In this document: one piece after another, positions 13,608-21,748 of the stretch
How the letters are laid out: each line of letters starts with the position of its first letter
Position numbering within the stretch: position 1 is the stretch's first letter
From: an uncultured Ruminococcus sp.
Lineage (GTDB): Bacteria; Bacillota; Clostridia; Oscillospirales; Ruminococcaceae
Assembly: GCA_900545285.1 (NCBI GenBank)
Contig: UQYK01000025.1
Location: 1 to 25,350, forward strand
Reading direction: 5' to 3'
DNA: 25,350 nucleotides
Position numbers and translations under genes: made by a program
Notes under the pieces: model-generated
Databases searched by the model: none
What the model saw: only the letters and a program-made list of their open reading frames with translations
What the model was told of the DNA's origin: nothing

Positions 13608-15365
13608 TTGAACAATTCCAAAATTATGCTCGGGAATGCGGCCATTGCACAGGGCGCTTATGAAGCAGGCGTAAAGGTCTCTGCCGCTTATCCGGGTACG
13701 CCAAGTACTGAAATCAGTGAATGTATTGCAAAATATCCGGAAGTTTATGCAGAATGGTCTCCGAATGAAAAGGTTGCCATGGAAGTGGCAATCGGTGCAT
13801 CTATTGCCGGTGCTCGCGCTATGGCTTCCATGAAGCTGGTTGGTGTCAATGTTGCATCCGATCCGCTGTATTCCATCTCCTATGCCGGCGTAAACGGCGG
13901 CCTGGTTCTGGTTGCAGCTGATGATCCGGGGATCTATAGTTCTCAGAATGAACAGGACACCCGGATGGTAGCACGTGCAGCCATGGTGCCGGTTCTGGAA
14001 CCGTCTGACAGCGAAGAAGCACGGATTTTCACAAAGCTTGCGTTTACATACAGCGAAACCTATGATACGCCGATCATTGTGCGTACCACAACCAGACTGT
14101 CCCATTCCCAGGGTGTGGTTCATCCGGAGGAACGGGTTGAAGTGCCGGATAAGCCTTATGTCAGAAATATTGAAAAGAATGTCCTGATGCCGGCAAATGC
14201 CCGGAAGCGGCATATTATTGTGGAACAGCGTCTCAAGCAGATGGCCGAAGATGCCTGTCACTTTGATATCAACCGGACAGAATACCGTGACCGCAAAATT
14301 GGCGTAATCACCAGCGGAATTCCGTATCAGTATGTCCGGGAAGCACTGCCGGATGCCTCTGTTCTGAAATTGGGGCTGGTACATCCCCTTCCCAGAAAGC
14401 TGATTGAAGAGTTCGCACAGCAGGTGGAAACGCTTTATGTTGTTGAAGAACTGGAACCAGTTATGGAAGAACAGATCCGCGCCTGGGGAATTCCGGTTGT
14501 GGGCAAAGAAATCTTCACCGTTCAGGGCGAGTACAGCGCCAATATGCTGCGGAAAGCCATTCTGCATGAAGAAGTAAAAACGGACACACCAGCCAAGGCA
14601 CCGGGTCGGCCCCCGATTCTCTGTCCCGGATGTCCGCACCGCAGCGTATTTTCCGTTCTGAAAAAGCTGAAACTTCACGGTGCCGGCGATATCGGCTGCT
14701 ACACACTGGGTGCTGTAGCACCGCTGGAAATCCTGGATTTCAATGTCTGCATGGGCGCCAGCATCTCCACGCTCCACGGCATGGAAAAGGCCAAAGGCAA
14801 GGACTACGTGAAAAACTGGGTTGCGCTCATCGGCGATTCTACTTTCCTCCACACTGGTGTCAATTCCCTGATGAACATGGTCTACAATCAGGCCACCGGC
14901 ACAGTTATTATCCTGGACAACTCTACTACTGGCATGACCGGCCACCAGGATCATGCGGCTACCGGAAAGACGCTCCAGGGTGATCCTACCTATGCCATCA
15001 ACATCTATTATCTTTGTAAAGCAATGGGCATTGAACATGTCTATGAAATTGATGCCTTCGATATTGTAGGTCTGGAAAAGCTCCTGAAAGAAGAAACCCA
15101 GCGGGATGCACTTTCTGTCATTATCACAAAGTCCCCCTGTGCCCTGCTGAAAGAATTTGTCCCGAAGGGCAAATGCATCATTCACGAGGATGCCTGCAAA
15201 AAATGCGGCCAATGTCTGACACCTGGATGCCCGGCAATGATCAAGCAGGAAAACGGCATTCCGAAAATTGATCCGGCTATGTGCAACGGATGCGAACTCT
15301 GTGCAAAGCGCTGCAAGTTCCAGGCCATTGAGCTGATCCCGCGTGAAAAAGGAGGCAAAGCATAA
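13608..15365 (+). CDS. iorA: Indolepyruvate:ferredoxin oxidoreductase, alpha subunit
   Basis: A 585-residue IorA of typical length. The N-terminal pyrimidine-binding domain has MLGNAAIAQGAYEAGVK and AYPGTPSTEI. The TPP-binding domain has CPGCPHRSVF and the GDSTF motif (409-413) with downstream DNSTTGMTGHQDH. The C-terminal ferredoxin module has cysteines 530, 533, 536, 541 and 559, 562, 565, 569 for two 4Fe-4S clusters. The enzyme interconverts aryl pyruvates plus CoA with aryl-acetyl-CoA, CO2 and reduced ferredoxin. The start is TTG at 13608, chosen because AGAAGGG lies 8 bases upstream; the ATG six codons later has none. It is first in an operon with iorB (TAATG overlap) and a CoA ligase. 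Confidence 0.95.
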   Translation: MNNSKIMLGNAAIAQGAYEAGVKVSAAYPGTPSTEISECIAKYPEVYAEWSPNEKVAMEVAIGASIAGARAMASMKLVGVNVASDPLYSISYAGVNGGLVLVAADDPGIYSSQNEQDTRMVARAAMVPVLEPSDSEEARIFTKLAFTYSETYDTPIIVRTTTRLSHSQGVVHPEERVEVPDKPYVRNIEKNVLMPANARKRHIIVEQRLKQMAEDACHFDINRTEYRDRKIGVITSGIPYQYVREALPDASVLKLGLVHPLPRKLIEEFAQQVETLYVVEELEPVMEEQIRAWGIPVVGKEIFTVQGEYSANMLRKAILHEEVKTDTPAKAPGRPPILCPGCPHRSVFSVLKKLKLHGAGDIGCYTLGAVAPLEILDFNVCMGASISTLHGMEKAKGKDYVKNWVALIGDSTFLHTGVNSLMNMVYNQATGTVIILDNSTTGMTGHQDHAATGKTLQGDPTYAINIYYLCKAMGIEHVYEIDAFDIVGLEKLLKEETQRDALSVIITKSPCALLKEFVPKGKCIIHEDACKKCGQCLTPGCPAMIKQENGIPKIDPAMCNGCELCAKRCKFQAIELIPREKGGKA

Positions 15366-15958
15366 TGGAATCGAAAAATATTATGATTGTCGGCGTGGGC
15401 GGACAGGGCACGCTGCTTACCAGCCGGGTTCTGGGAAAAATTGCATTAACCGGCGGCTATGATGTAAAACTTTCTGAAGTACACGGCATGGCACAGCGCG
15501 GCGGTAGCGTAGTTACCTTTGTACGCTACGGAGCTTCTGTCGCAGAGCCGATTGTAGAAGAGGGACAGGCAGACATCCTGATTGCATTTGAGCGTCTGGA
15601 AGCACTGCGGTATGCACACTTCCTGAAACCGGACGGTGCCATTATTGTCAATGATACACGCATCGATCCCATGCCGGTTGTAATTGGCGCGGCAGCTTAT
15701 CCAGAACACATTCTGAAGACACTGCGCGAAAAATATAAGGTACTTGCCGTTGATGCGACAGCAGAGGCAAAGAAGCTTGGAAATCCCCGTGTATTCAATA
15801 CGATTATTCTGGGAGTTGCGGCACAGCACATGCAATTTTCCAAGGAAGAATGGCTCCAGGTGATCGCAGACACGGTTCCGCCGAAAACCATTGCCATCAA
15901 TCAGACCGCTTTTCTCACCGGGTACAGCTACACCGGCGCTGCGGAAGAACAGGAGTAA
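15365..15958 (+). CDS. iorB: Indolepyruvate:ferredoxin oxidoreductase, beta subunit
   Basis: A 197-residue gamma-domain-type subunit that pairs with IorA. The N-terminal IMIVGVGGQGTLLTSRVLG loop and VKLSEVHGMAQRGGSVVTFVRYG are family signatures; VHGMAQRGG is highly typical. Length matches the family. It begins at the ATG overlapping the iorA stop (TAATG) with GGAGG upstream, so subunits should be made in equal amounts. It is followed 7 bases later by the acyl-CoA synthetase gene. Confidence 0.95.
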   Translation: MESKNIMIVGVGGQGTLLTSRVLGKIALTGGYDVKLSEVHGMAQRGGSVVTFVRYGASVAEPIVEEGQADILIAFERLEALRYAHFLKPDGAIIVNDTRIDPMPVVIGAAAYPEHILKTLREKYKVLAVDATAEAKKLGNPRVFNTIILGVAAQHMQFSKEEWLQVIADTVPPKTIAINQTAFLTGYSYTGAAEEQE

Positions 15959-15965
15959 CAAAATC

Positions 15966-17600
15966 ATGCCTATTACGGATTTATTAGAAGAAAATGCAAA
16001 AAAATACGGCAGTGATGTCTGCCTGGTTGAAGTGAATCCGCAGATTCAGGAAACGCCCAGAATGCTCTGGAAAGACTATGATCTGATTCAGCCCACTTCC
16101 TCCTTCTGGTATCGCCGGGAAATCACCTGGCATGTTTTCAACGAAAAGGCCAACCGCTTTGCACAGCTGCTGATCAGCCGCGGTGTCAAAAAAGGCGACA
16201 AGGTGGCAATTCTGCTGATGAACTGCCTGGAATGGCTTCCGATTTATTTTGGTATTCTGAAAACTGGTGCGCTGGCCGTTCCGATGAATTTCCGCTACAG
16301 TGCCGAAGAGATCAAGTATTGCCTGGATCTTGCGGAAGCAGATGTGCTGGTGTTCGGCCCGGAATTTATCGGCCGAATTGAAACCGTTGCAGAATCTATC
16401 AGCAAAAACCGGATTCTGTTTTATGTGGGCGGCGACTGCCCATCCTTTGCAGAGGACTATGACAAGCTGACCTCCAACTGCGCCAGCATTTCCCCCGGCG
16501 TGCCGATTTCTGATGAAGATGATGCCGCAATTTATTTTTCTTCCGGCACAACCGGATTCCCGAAGGCAATTCTGCACACGCACCAGAGCCTGATGCATGC
16601 GTGCAAGGTGGAGCAGAATCACCATCACCAGACGAAAGAGGACGTTTTCCTGTGTATTCCTCCGCTCTATCACACTGGTGCAAAGATGCACTGGTTCGGC
16701 AGTCTGCTGACCGGCGGCCGCGCGGTTTTGCTCAAGGGCGTAAATCCGCAGACCATTCTGCAAACTGTCTCCAAGGAAAAATGTACCATTGTCTGGCTGC
16801 TGGTGCCGTGGGCGCTGGATATTCTGGAAGCTCTGGACAACGGCACCGTGCATCTGGAGGACTACCAGTTAGATCAGTGGCGGCTTATGCACATTGGCGC
16901 ACAGCCAGTGCCCCAAAGCCTGATCAAGCGCTGGAAGGAATATTTTCCGCACCATCAGTATGACACCAACTACGGCCTGAGTGAATCCATCGGCCCGGGC
17001 TGCGTTCACTTGGGCGTGGAAAATATCCACAAGGTCGGCGCAATCGGTGTTCCCGGCTACGGATGGGAAGTCAAGATCATAGACGAAAACGGCCAGACGG
17101 TTCCCCAGGGAGAAGTGGGCGAACTGGCAGTCAAAGGCCCCGGTGTCATGAAGTGCTATTATAACAACCCGGAAGCAACGGCCGAAGTGTTGCATGACGG
17201 CTGGCTCTATACCGGAGATATGGCGCGGCAGGATGAGGACGGCTTCTATTTCCTGGTAGACCGCAAGAAAGACGTGGTTATCAGCGGCGGTGAAAATATT
17301 TACCCGGTTGAGATCGAAAACTTTATGAGTAAGTTTGATAAGATCAAGGATGTTGCCGTAATCGGTCTGCCGGATAAGCGGCTGGGTGAAATTGCCACTG
17401 CAATTATAGAAATCAAGCAGGGACAGACCTGCACAGAAGAGGAAATCAATGACTTCTGCCTGGGTATGCCTCGGTATAAACGGCCGCGGAAGATCATTTT
17501 TGCACCGGTTCCCCGAAATGCAACCGGTAAAATTGAAAAGCCAAAGCTCCGCAAAATGTACTGCGGTGAATTCCTGATTGAAAAGGAAAATCAGAGCTAA
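15966..17600 (+). CDS. AMP-forming acyl/aryl-CoA synthetase (ANL superfamily)
   Basis: A 544-residue adenylate-forming ligase. Motifs are YFSSGTTGFPKA (190-201, P-loop), YGLSES, GWLYTGD, the DRKKDVVISGGENIYP hinge and the NATGKIEK end with catalytic Lys522. The start ATG 15966 has AGGAG ten bases upstream. These enzymes activate a carboxylic acid with ATP and CoA via an acyl-adenylate. Substrate cannot be read from the sequence; overall resemblance is to the fatty-acid/CaiC/aryl-CoA ligase group, not the short paaK type. Its place behind iorAB points to aryl acids such as phenylacetate or indoleacetate. It would supply aryl-CoA for reductive carboxylation, or act on IorAB's product. Confidence 0.88.
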   Translation: MPITDLLEENAKKYGSDVCLVEVNPQIQETPRMLWKDYDLIQPTSSFWYRREITWHVFNEKANRFAQLLISRGVKKGDKVAILLMNCLEWLPIYFGILKTGALAVPMNFRYSAEEIKYCLDLAEADVLVFGPEFIGRIETVAESISKNRILFYVGGDCPSFAEDYDKLTSNCASISPGVPISDEDDAAIYFSSGTTGFPKAILHTHQSLMHACKVEQNHHHQTKEDVFLCIPPLYHTGAKMHWFGSLLTGGRAVLLKGVNPQTILQTVSKEKCTIVWLLVPWALDILEALDNGTVHLEDYQLDQWRLMHIGAQPVPQSLIKRWKEYFPHHQYDTNYGLSESIGPGCVHLGVENIHKVGAIGVPGYGWEVKIIDENGQTVPQGEVGELAVKGPGVMKCYYNNPEATAEVLHDGWLYTGDMARQDEDGFYFLVDRKKDVVISGGENIYPVEIENFMSKFDKIKDVAVIGLPDKRLGEIATAIIEIKQGQTCTEEEINDFCLGMPRYKRPRKIIFAPVPRNATGKIEKPKLRKMYCGEFLIEKENQS

Positions 17601-17625
17601 CAATAGAATTACATCGTTTCGATTC

Positions 17626-17662
17626 AGTCCCGGTCTTGCGCTTTTGCAGGCCGGGACTTTTT
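17626..17662 (+). terminator. Terminator of the ior operon
   Basis: AGTCCCGG (17626-17633) pairs with CCGGGACT (17651-17658), with further inner pairing, followed by five T residues. Confidence 0.85.
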
Positions 17663-17728
17663 CGGCAAAATTCACAAATGTACGTCTGCATTTTGTACAG
17701 AAAACGAGGAAAAATAGGAAAATATTCG

Positions 17729-17757
17729 TTGACTTTTTTGCTGTGCCATGATATAAT
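17729..17757 (+). promoter_or_regulatory. Promoter of the GH5-dockerin cellulase gene
   Basis: TTGACT (17729-17734), 17 bases and TATAAT (17752-17757). Confidence 0.8.
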
Positions 17758-17820
17758 AAAAGAAAGTATGTTATCGTTCCAGTATTTTTTCATACAGTAT
17801 TATTTATGGAGGAAGAACTT

Positions 17821-19629
17821 ATGAAATTTCGAAATCTCTTTGCCGCCGGAACGGCTGCTGTGATGTTGCTGTCCAATGCAGTTATTTTCTCAGGCACAGT
17901 TTCTGCCGAAGGCACTATGACGGCAAAAGACATCACCCAAAACATGACCATCGGCTGGAATATCGGCAATTCCCTGGATGCCACCGGTGCCGGTCTGTCT
18001 TACCATGAAACCAGCTGGGGCAACCCGAAGATAACACAGGAACTGATCAACACGGTAAAGGCAAAGGGCTTTAACACCATCCGGATTCCCACAACCTGGT
18101 ATCCGGAAGTTACCACTTCTACAGATGAAAACGGAAATCCGGTTTATACGATCAAGGAAGAATGGCTGGCTCGTGTAAAGGAAGTGGTAGACTATGCCTA
18201 CCAGCAGGATATGTATGTCATTCTGAATATTCACCATGAAGAATGGATCAACCGTTCCGACTTTCCTACCGCATATGATGAAATGTCTGAGCGCTTAAAG
18301 CAGATGTGGACACAGATCGCCACTTACTTTAAAGATTACGACCAGCATCTGATTTTTGAGGGCATGAATGAACCTCGACAGATTGGGACTTCCTATGAAT
18401 GGCAGGGCAACGCAGAGTGCTATGAAGTGGTAAACAAGCTGGATGCCGACTTTGTCAATACTGTCCGCTCCATTGATTCCCCTTACCAGGATACACGCTT
18501 GCTGATGATTCCCCCTTACGCGGCTTCTGCATATGCAAGCTCGTACTCTTCTCTGGTTGTGCCGGATGATGACTATGTTGCCGTTTCACTCCACGCCTAT
18601 ACTCCGTATGATTTTGCAATGGGTGACGGAGATCACACCACTTTTTCCAACAAGAACAAGGGTGATCTGGATACGCTGTTCTCAGATATCCAGTACTATT
18701 TCACAGACAAAGATATTCCCGTTGTTATGGGCGAATTCAGCGCATCAAACTTCAATAACACAGAAGCAAGATGTGACTGGGCAACCTATTACCTCACCTG
18801 GACCAAGAAGCTGGGCATTCCCTGTGTACTGTGGGACAACAACGCCATTACCAATTCCGTTTCCGCTTCGGAGGCACACGGTTACGTTAACCGCAGCGAC
18901 AACACTTGGTATGAGGCTTCGGAACCGGTTGTAGATGCGATGATGACCGTTATGCAGGACAACAGCGTGGTATGGGGCAGCGAAAGCCACCTGCCCAGCT
19001 GGAAGCATGCCGATATTGACAGCGGCGATATTCTCTATGAGAACGCAAGCGGTCTGAATTTGATTGCGTCTGACGGCAACGGCGGGAACTGCACACCAGG
19101 ACTGAATGTTACAGCAGAGCAGTTGGGCAGCACCCGTGAAATTGCCATTCGCTATGACGGAACAGTGGCACCGATTCTGGCACTCTGCGATGCAGAATGG
19201 GGCAATTGGACGGAAATCAGCGCATATGATATCGATGAGGAAAAGGGCATCGCATACTATTCTTCTGAGAGCATGTCGAAGTCCTGGGGTGATCTGAGCA
19301 CAGCTGCACACCTGTTTGCACGTGCCGGCTCCGATATGACGATCTATAAGGTTGCTTCCATTGCCGCAGCAACTCTGGACGAAAGCCCCAATCCCAACCC
19401 AGATCCGGATCCGGAAGTTCTGCTGGGCGATGTCAATTATGACGGTGCCGTATCTATTGCAGACATTGTTCTGCTCCAGAAATACCTTCTCGGTGATGCA
19501 GAACTGACAACAGAAGCGTTCCACAATGCTGACCTCAATCAGGATAATGCATTAAATGGTATGGATCTGAGCGCACTTCGTGCAATGATTTGGGCAAAGA
19601 TTTGGGCAGTGGATTTTGCTGAATCCTGA
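17821..19629 (+). CDS. Secreted GH5 endoglucanase with dockerin
   Basis: A 602-residue cellulosomal enzyme. A signal peptide (about 1-29, ending TVSA) precedes a GH5 domain to about 365, with TIGWNIGNSLDATG, GFNTIRIPTTW, the acid/base Glu184 in GMNEP and the nucleophile Glu305 in VVMGEFSA. Residues about 370-520 form a probable carbohydrate-binding beta-sandwich (ending LFARAGSDMTIYKV) of the kind seen in ruminococcal cellulases; the family is uncertain. A NPNPDPDP linker leads to a dockerin with two calcium loops, DVNYDGAVSIAD (537-548) and DLNQDNALNGMD (571-582). Dockerins anchor enzymes to cohesins on scaffoldins. The start at 17821 is set by GGAGG 8 bases upstream; an ATG at 17806 overlaps that site. 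It is monocistronic. Confidence 0.95.
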   Translation: MKFRNLFAAGTAAVMLLSNAVIFSGTVSAEGTMTAKDITQNMTIGWNIGNSLDATGAGLSYHETSWGNPKITQELINTVKAKGFNTIRIPTTWYPEVTTSTDENGNPVYTIKEEWLARVKEVVDYAYQQDMYVILNIHHEEWINRSDFPTAYDEMSERLKQMWTQIATYFKDYDQHLIFEGMNEPRQIGTSYEWQGNAECYEVVNKLDADFVNTVRSIDSPYQDTRLLMIPPYAASAYASSYSSLVVPDDDYVAVSLHAYTPYDFAMGDGDHTTFSNKNKGDLDTLFSDIQYYFTDKDIPVVMGEFSASNFNNTEARCDWATYYLTWTKKLGIPCVLWDNNAITNSVSASEAHGYVNRSDNTWYEASEPVVDAMMTVMQDNSVVWGSESHLPSWKHADIDSGDILYENASGLNLIASDGNGGNCTPGLNVTAEQLGSTREIAIRYDGTVAPILALCDAEWGNWTEISAYDIDEEKGIAYYSSESMSKSWGDLSTAAHLFARAGSDMTIYKVASIAAATLDESPNPNPDPDPEVLLGDVNYDGAVSIADIVLLQKYLLGDAELTTEAFHNADLNQDNALNGMDLSALRAMIWAKIWAVDFAES

Positions 19630-19662
19630 TTTTGATTTCAAGGAAATACACACGAAAGCGTA

Positions 19663-19704
19663 AAAAAGCGTCTTGCATCAAAAAGCAAGGCGCTTTTTGA
19701 TGCA
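19663..19704 (+). terminator. Terminator of the cellulase gene with two overlapping hairpins
   Basis: AAAAAGCGTCTTGC can pair with GCAAGGCGCTTTTT (19663-19698). Alternatively TGCATCAAAAAGC pairs perfectly with GCTTTTTGATGCA (19674-19704). The two folds exclude each other. A T run is present, and the second fold ends just before the next promoter. Confidence 0.75.
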
Positions 19705-19706
19705 AT

Positions 19707-19735
19707 TTGACATTTTGCAGGAAATCTTTTATAAT
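19707..19735 (+). promoter_or_regulatory. Consensus promoter of the fliB-like gene
   Basis: A perfect TTGACA (19707-19712), 17 bases and TATAAT (19730-19735). Confidence 0.88.
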
Positions 19736-19771
19736 AAGAAGAGCAAATTTGAAAAAACGAGGTGACAAACG

Positions 19772-20803
19772 ATGCTCTGCGTTTTTGTACCGGAATATCA
19801 AAAGTTTCATTGCATTGCGGAAAAATGCCCGGATAGCTGCTGCACCGGTTGGGAAATTGTTGTCGATCCGGAAAGTGCAGTACAGTATGCTTCGATTCCC
19901 GGTGATTTGGGAGAACGACTGCGCCATGCCATGACTGAAGATGCAGATGGAGATATTCTTTTCAAAGGCTCTGACAGCCGCTGTCCTTTCTGGAATCAGC
20001 ATCATCTCTGTGATATTCAATCTGCACTGGGAGAAGCGGCGCTCTGTGACACCTGCCGGCAATTTCCAAGAATCACACAGGATTACGGTGATTTTATCGA
20101 GTATGATCTTTCCTTGTCCTGTCCGGAGGCGGCGCGGCTGTTACTCACCCGGACACCGGAACAACTGATTCTTATAGAAGAACAGCATCCGGAGCTAATC
20201 GGTGACCTTCCAGAATATGATCCGGCAAAAATGCAAGCCTTACAGCGGCAGCGAAGTGAACTGTTTCAGTTGATTCGGGATACCAGCCGGCCTGCTTTGG
20301 AGCAATTGCGGCAATGCCTGCAACTGGTCTGTCAATGGGAAAACAACAGCATCGTCACAGACAATTGCGAAGTTCTCATGGAAGAGCATTTTCTCGCAAT
20401 TTTGGATTCCTGCGAAATCCTCACACAGGATTGGAACGATATTCTGACGCAGGCAGCGAAAAAGTCAGATGCACAGCCGTTTTCTGTTTCACAGCCATTG
20501 GATGCGGAAATTCGCGCTTTTGCATTTGATTTTCTTTACCGGAACTATCTCCGGGCAGCCTTTACAGAATCTGCCCTTTCCTTTGTACAGCAGCTGCTCT
20601 TTTCCGTGTGTGCAGTATTGACAATTCTGCACCGCTTGGAGTTACAGGAACAACTCCGACGACTTCGCATCTGGCAGCTTTTCGCAAAGGAAATGGAGTC
20701 CGACAGTGACAATCTGGCCGAACTGGAATGGGCACTGGAAACGGAAGCCGTCTTTTCCCCTGGGGCATTCAATGCCTACCTGAAACAGTTAGGAGGCGCA
20801 TAA
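19772..20803 (+). CDS. fliB: FliB-like protein (flagellin lysine-N-methylase family)
   Basis: A 343-residue cysteine-rich protein. The N-terminus has CIAEKCPDSCCTGWEI (Cys14, 19, 23, 24), followed by CPFWNQHHLCDI and LCDTCRQFPR, the metal-binding CxxCxxCC-like layout seen in FliB. Family members methylate flagellin lysines in Salmonella. The C-terminal 200 residues are helical and poorly conserved. GAGGTG lies 8 bases before the ATG. No flagellar gene is in the window and cellulosomal ruminococci are usually non-motile, so the target here is probably another protein; the enzymatic role is inferred from family membership only. The stop overlaps a following ATG (TAATG). Confidence 0.8.
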   Translation: MLCVFVPEYQKFHCIAEKCPDSCCTGWEIVVDPESAVQYASIPGDLGERLRHAMTEDADGDILFKGSDSRCPFWNQHHLCDIQSALGEAALCDTCRQFPRITQDYGDFIEYDLSLSCPEAARLLLTRTPEQLILIEEQHPELIGDLPEYDPAKMQALQRQRSELFQLIRDTSRPALEQLRQCLQLVCQWENNSIVTDNCEVLMEEHFLAILDSCEILTQDWNDILTQAAKKSDAQPFSVSQPLDAEIRAFAFDFLYRNYLRAAFTESALSFVQQLLFSVCAVLTILHRLELQEQLRRLRIWQLFAKEMESDSDNLAELEWALETEAVFSPGAFNAYLKQLGGA

Positions 20804-21317
20804 TGCTTTCAGCCTTCCTTCATGTAGTTTCTGCATTGCTGGAAAAATCGTTTTAAACCGGTGGAACAAATGGGAGGACAGCCGGATTACCAAAGAACAA
20901 GAGGCACATGAGTATGAGAAAAGCGTGGTGATTGCAAAAACTGTGGGCATCGCTGGCACAGTCTTTTTCGCAGTGCTTTTGGGATTCGGCATTCTAGGCC
21001 TGGTGATCTGGGCAGATGACAGGACAGACTGGGATTCCTTTGTCTGCGGCATTCTGTTTCTGCTCCTCAGCCTGCTTGGCGTTTATTTCATTCTGATGCG
21101 GCGAAACTACCGAATTTTCTATACAGACAGCCTTCTGGAAAAGCACAGCACATTCGGGAAAAAGCGAGTCTTTGCATGGGCAGATCTCAGAGAAGTTCGT
21201 AAAAGAGGACAAGTATATACGCTGGTGTTCCCTGCCGGAAACGTCTGGATTTATCACGCCAAAGAATATATTGGTACGGATGACCTCATTGATTTTCTGC
21301 ATACGCAAATTTTTTGA
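20803..21317 (+). CDS. Small membrane protein with PH-like tail, frame broken near 20845
   Basis: The ATG at 20803 overlaps the fliB stop and has an excellent TTAGGAGG 7 bases upstream, but its frame stops after 17 codons (MLSAFLHVVSALLEKSF, stop at 20854-20856). Slipping back one base in the A5 run at 20843-20847 joins it to a frame open to 21317 (VLNRWNKWEDSRITKEQEAHEYEKSVV). The only standard start in that second frame is GTG 20925, which has no good ribosome binding site and gives 130 residues. The joined product would be about 171 residues: two membrane helices (from AKTVGIAGTVFFAVLLGFGI and SFVCGILFLLLSLLGVYFIL), then a beta-rich PH-like domain (NYRIFYTDSLLEKHSTFGKK to the end). It is possibly of the DUF6560 type. 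A sequencing error, a true mutation or programmed slippage are all possible. Confidence 0.6.
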
Positions 21318-21326
21318 AAAAAAGGA

Positions 21327-21355
21327 TTGACAAGCATCGAAAAGTGTGCTATAAT
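21327..21355 (+). promoter_or_regulatory. Consensus promoter of rpmE
   Basis: A perfect TTGACA (21327-21332), 17 bases and TATAAT (21350-21355). Confidence 0.88.
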
Positions 21356-21361
21356 TAAAAA

Positions 21362-21468
21362 CTGTAGCGGCCATGCCGCAAAAAAATGATATTCACAGGA
21401 CTACTGTCGGCGCGATGGCCGATGGGCTGCTGTTAATAGAAAACAACAGACACAGGAGGTGAAACCCC
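21362..21468 (+). promoter_or_regulatory. Structured rpmE (L31) leader, possible autoregulatory RNA
   Basis: A leader of about 105 bases. GCGGC (21367-21371) and GCCGC (21375-21379) form a triloop hairpin. Alternatively CGGCCAT (21368-21374) pairs perfectly with ATGGCCG (21415-21421), closing a long domain. A further CTGTT/AACAG stem (about 21430-21449) sits just before AGGAGGTGAAACCCC and the ATG. Firmicutes L31 genes are known to carry ribosomal-protein leader RNAs; I cannot verify the match here. Confidence 0.5.
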
Positions 21469-21669
21469 ATGAGAGAAGGCATTCATCCGAATTTTGAAAA
21501 GACAACCATCACTTGTCACTGCGGCAACGTAATGGAAACCATGTCTACAAAGAAGGATATCAAGGTGGAAATCTGTTCAAAGTGCCACCCGTTCTTCACT
21601 GGTAAGCAGAAGCTGGTTGATACTGGCGGACGTGTTGATCGTTTCAAGAAGCGTTTCAATCTGGACTAA
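21469..21669 (+). CDS. rpmE: 50S ribosomal protein L31, zinc type
   Basis: A 66-residue L31 of normal length: MREGIHPNFEKTTITCHCGN start, EICSKCHPFFTGKQKLVDTGGRVDRF core. Cys16, Cys18, Cys36 and Cys39 are all present, so this is the zinc-binding form rather than the zinc-independent YkgM type. AGGAGGTGAAACCCC precedes the ATG. It has its own promoter and a terminator 25 bases after the stop. Confidence 0.97.
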   Translation: MREGIHPNFEKTTITCHCGNVMETMSTKKDIKVEICSKCHPFFTGKQKLVDTGGRVDRFKKRFNLD

Positions 21670-21693
21670 TTCCAGACCTATTCACAACAAAGA

Positions 21694-21723
21694 GGGGACG
21701 GTATCCATGTACCGTCCTTTTTT
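21694..21723 (+). terminator. Terminator of rpmE
   Basis: GGACGGTA (21696-21703) pairs perfectly with TACCGTCC (21710-21717) over a 6-base loop, followed by T residues. Confidence 0.85.
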
Positions 21724-21748
21724 GTCTACCTGGAGGGTAACAAATTTT

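Noticed and set aside
13455..15212. A very long open frame antisense to iorA (585 codons on the minus strand)
   Set aside because: It mirrors the codon usage of iorA, has no ribosome binding site or recognisable protein features, and iorA is unambiguous.
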